40,153 nucleotides of DNA from Candidatus Woesearchaeota archaeon (lineage in GTDB: Archaea; Nanobdellota; Nanobdellia; Woesearchaeales; UBA10216): assembly GCA_016192915.1 (NCBI GenBank), contig JACPTF010000019.1, forward strand, positions 1 through 40,153. Reading direction: 5' to 3'. The translations under genes and the position numbers were made by a program. Numbering within the stretch: position 1 is the stretch's first letter; the number at the start of each line of letters is the position of its first letter. Positions 39,452-40,153 of the stretch are shown here, piece after piece. The notes under the pieces were generated by a model. The model ran no database searches. It had not been told where the DNA came from and was given only the letters and a program-made list of their open reading frames with translations.

Positions 39452-40153
39452 GTGAAAAAGGTTTGGGAAATGACAGAAACCGTATTAAGGCATGTGTTAG
39501 GAACAAAAATTGTGCTGATTTTCGCCGTAATAGCTCTTTCACTAATCCTGCTGCAGGCTGGTAGCGTGAGCTCTGCAGAAGAACCTATAATTTACAAAGG
39601 GCACACAATCAGGCCTGACGGTTCCGGAAACTTTGAAGTTGCCGGCAAAGGAGGGTTTAACTATTCGCAGTTCAGTCATAAGGCTTGGGATTATGCTTAC
39701 ATGAATGTTTCCAACTACATCGGCGTGAACAAGGAAGTAACCCTATCTTCTGACGCTTACGTTGGTAGTCTGGAAAGGTTTAACACCACAAGCCAAACTT
39801 GGAACGTGACAAACATAAGCATTTTTAACAACGGCAGCTTAATCACCAGAGGAATAACTTTTAACTTACTGAATGCCCAGAACAACCAGTTTAGGGTTTT
39901 AATAAGCAACACAGCCAAAGACGACGGCACTTACTCGTGGTTCCTTAACACCTCAATTTTAGGCACGATGTATGTTTTGGAGTTTGACCCGATTTCTGAA
40001 GGCGTGAACGTGGCAGGGCAAAGCAAAGGAAGCACTCCCGCCTTTGTGAGCCCTTCAACTTGGACACTTACTCCGAATAACATAAACGACGAGAACTTTG
40101 TGAATAACGCTCAGACTGGGGACTCAGGTTTTTCAACTATACGATTTGTAATC
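39452..40153 (+). CDS. Exported surface protein, 5' part (runs off the window)
   Basis: An open frame of 234 residues continues past the last base. It starts with GTG preceded by GGTGGTTTGAA, the same leader as in the surface gene at 2845-4473. The first 45 residues form a signal anchor or signal peptide (KIVLIFAVIALSLILLQAGS), followed by SAEEPIIYKGHTIRPDGSG and sequon-rich beta-type sequence. No domain is assignable from this part. It extends the surface-protein operon. Confidence 0.7.
   Translation, partial: MKKVWEMTETVLRHVLGTKIVLIFAVIALSLILLQAGSVSSAEEPIIYKGHTIRPDGSGNFEVAGKGGFNYSQFSHKAWDYAYMNVSNYIGVNKEVTLSSDAYVGSLERFNTTSQTWNVTNISIFNNGSLITRGITFNLLNAQNNQFRVLISNTAKDDGTYSWFLNTSILGTMYVLEFDPISEGVNVAGQSKGSTPAFVSPSTWTLTPNNINDENFVNNAQTGDSGFSTIRFVI

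Overview
This window looks like an archaeal chromosome segment, probably from a DPANN-type or other uncultivated lineage; the phylum cannot be fixed from this sequence alone. The reasons are TATA boxes of the TTTAWATA type lying 23-30 nt before many start codons (leaderless or nearly leaderless mRNAs), GGTG/GGAGGTGA ribosome sites elsewhere, an archaeal AglB/STT3 oligosaccharyltransferase, a geranylgeranyl-reductase-family enzyme (archaeal lipids) and frequent use of ATA (Ile) and AGG/AGA (Arg).

Layout. 61-264: an unidentified structured RNA candidate on the minus strand, divergent from an amino-acid permease. 1.5-5.1 kb: three minus-strand envelope proteins with G-rich leaders. 5.2-6.35 kb: a geranylgeranyl reductase. 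6.5-15.1 kb: AglB with an unusual N-terminal extension, a polyprenyl-phosphate-type GT2, a degenerate methyltransferase-like protein, DUF2304, a TIM-barrel protein, membrane proteins and a GT4. 15.1-32.6 kb: a sugar-assembly island (GT4s, GT2, two GT-C-like membrane enzymes, methyltransferases, a NodU-type carbamoyltransferase with an SxtJ-like partner, an RmlB-like dehydratase, a flippase, a cupin and a C-methyltransferase/SDR fusion). 32.7-40.15 kb: a tightly coupled operon of exported, sequon-rich surface proteins, the last one cut by the window edge.

How they fit together. The sugar enzymes can make and decorate lipid-linked glycans, the flippase can move them, AglB can transfer them, and the secreted proteins rich in N-X-S/T are plausible acceptors. 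This functional link is inference from gene families and proximity.

The most unusual signal is a family of nested palindromic elements (eight loci between 2.3 and 25.3 kb). They sit in frame inside protein genes (AglB twice, a GT2, a methyltransferase twice, two membrane proteins) or at a gene end. The stem sequences vary but stay complementary, copies share modules, and different reading phases are tolerated. They resemble Rickettsia palindromic elements in concept, but I do not recognise the family. Other points are an unidentified RNA, a convergent duplication of a GT-C/small-membrane-protein gene pair, a truncated duplicate of a beta-propeller, and a pair of 12-bp-stem hairpins before aglB. 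Apart from the edge RNA region, and the 14.3-14.75 kb interval if its minus-strand gene is not real, no stretch over 300 bases lacks a gene.
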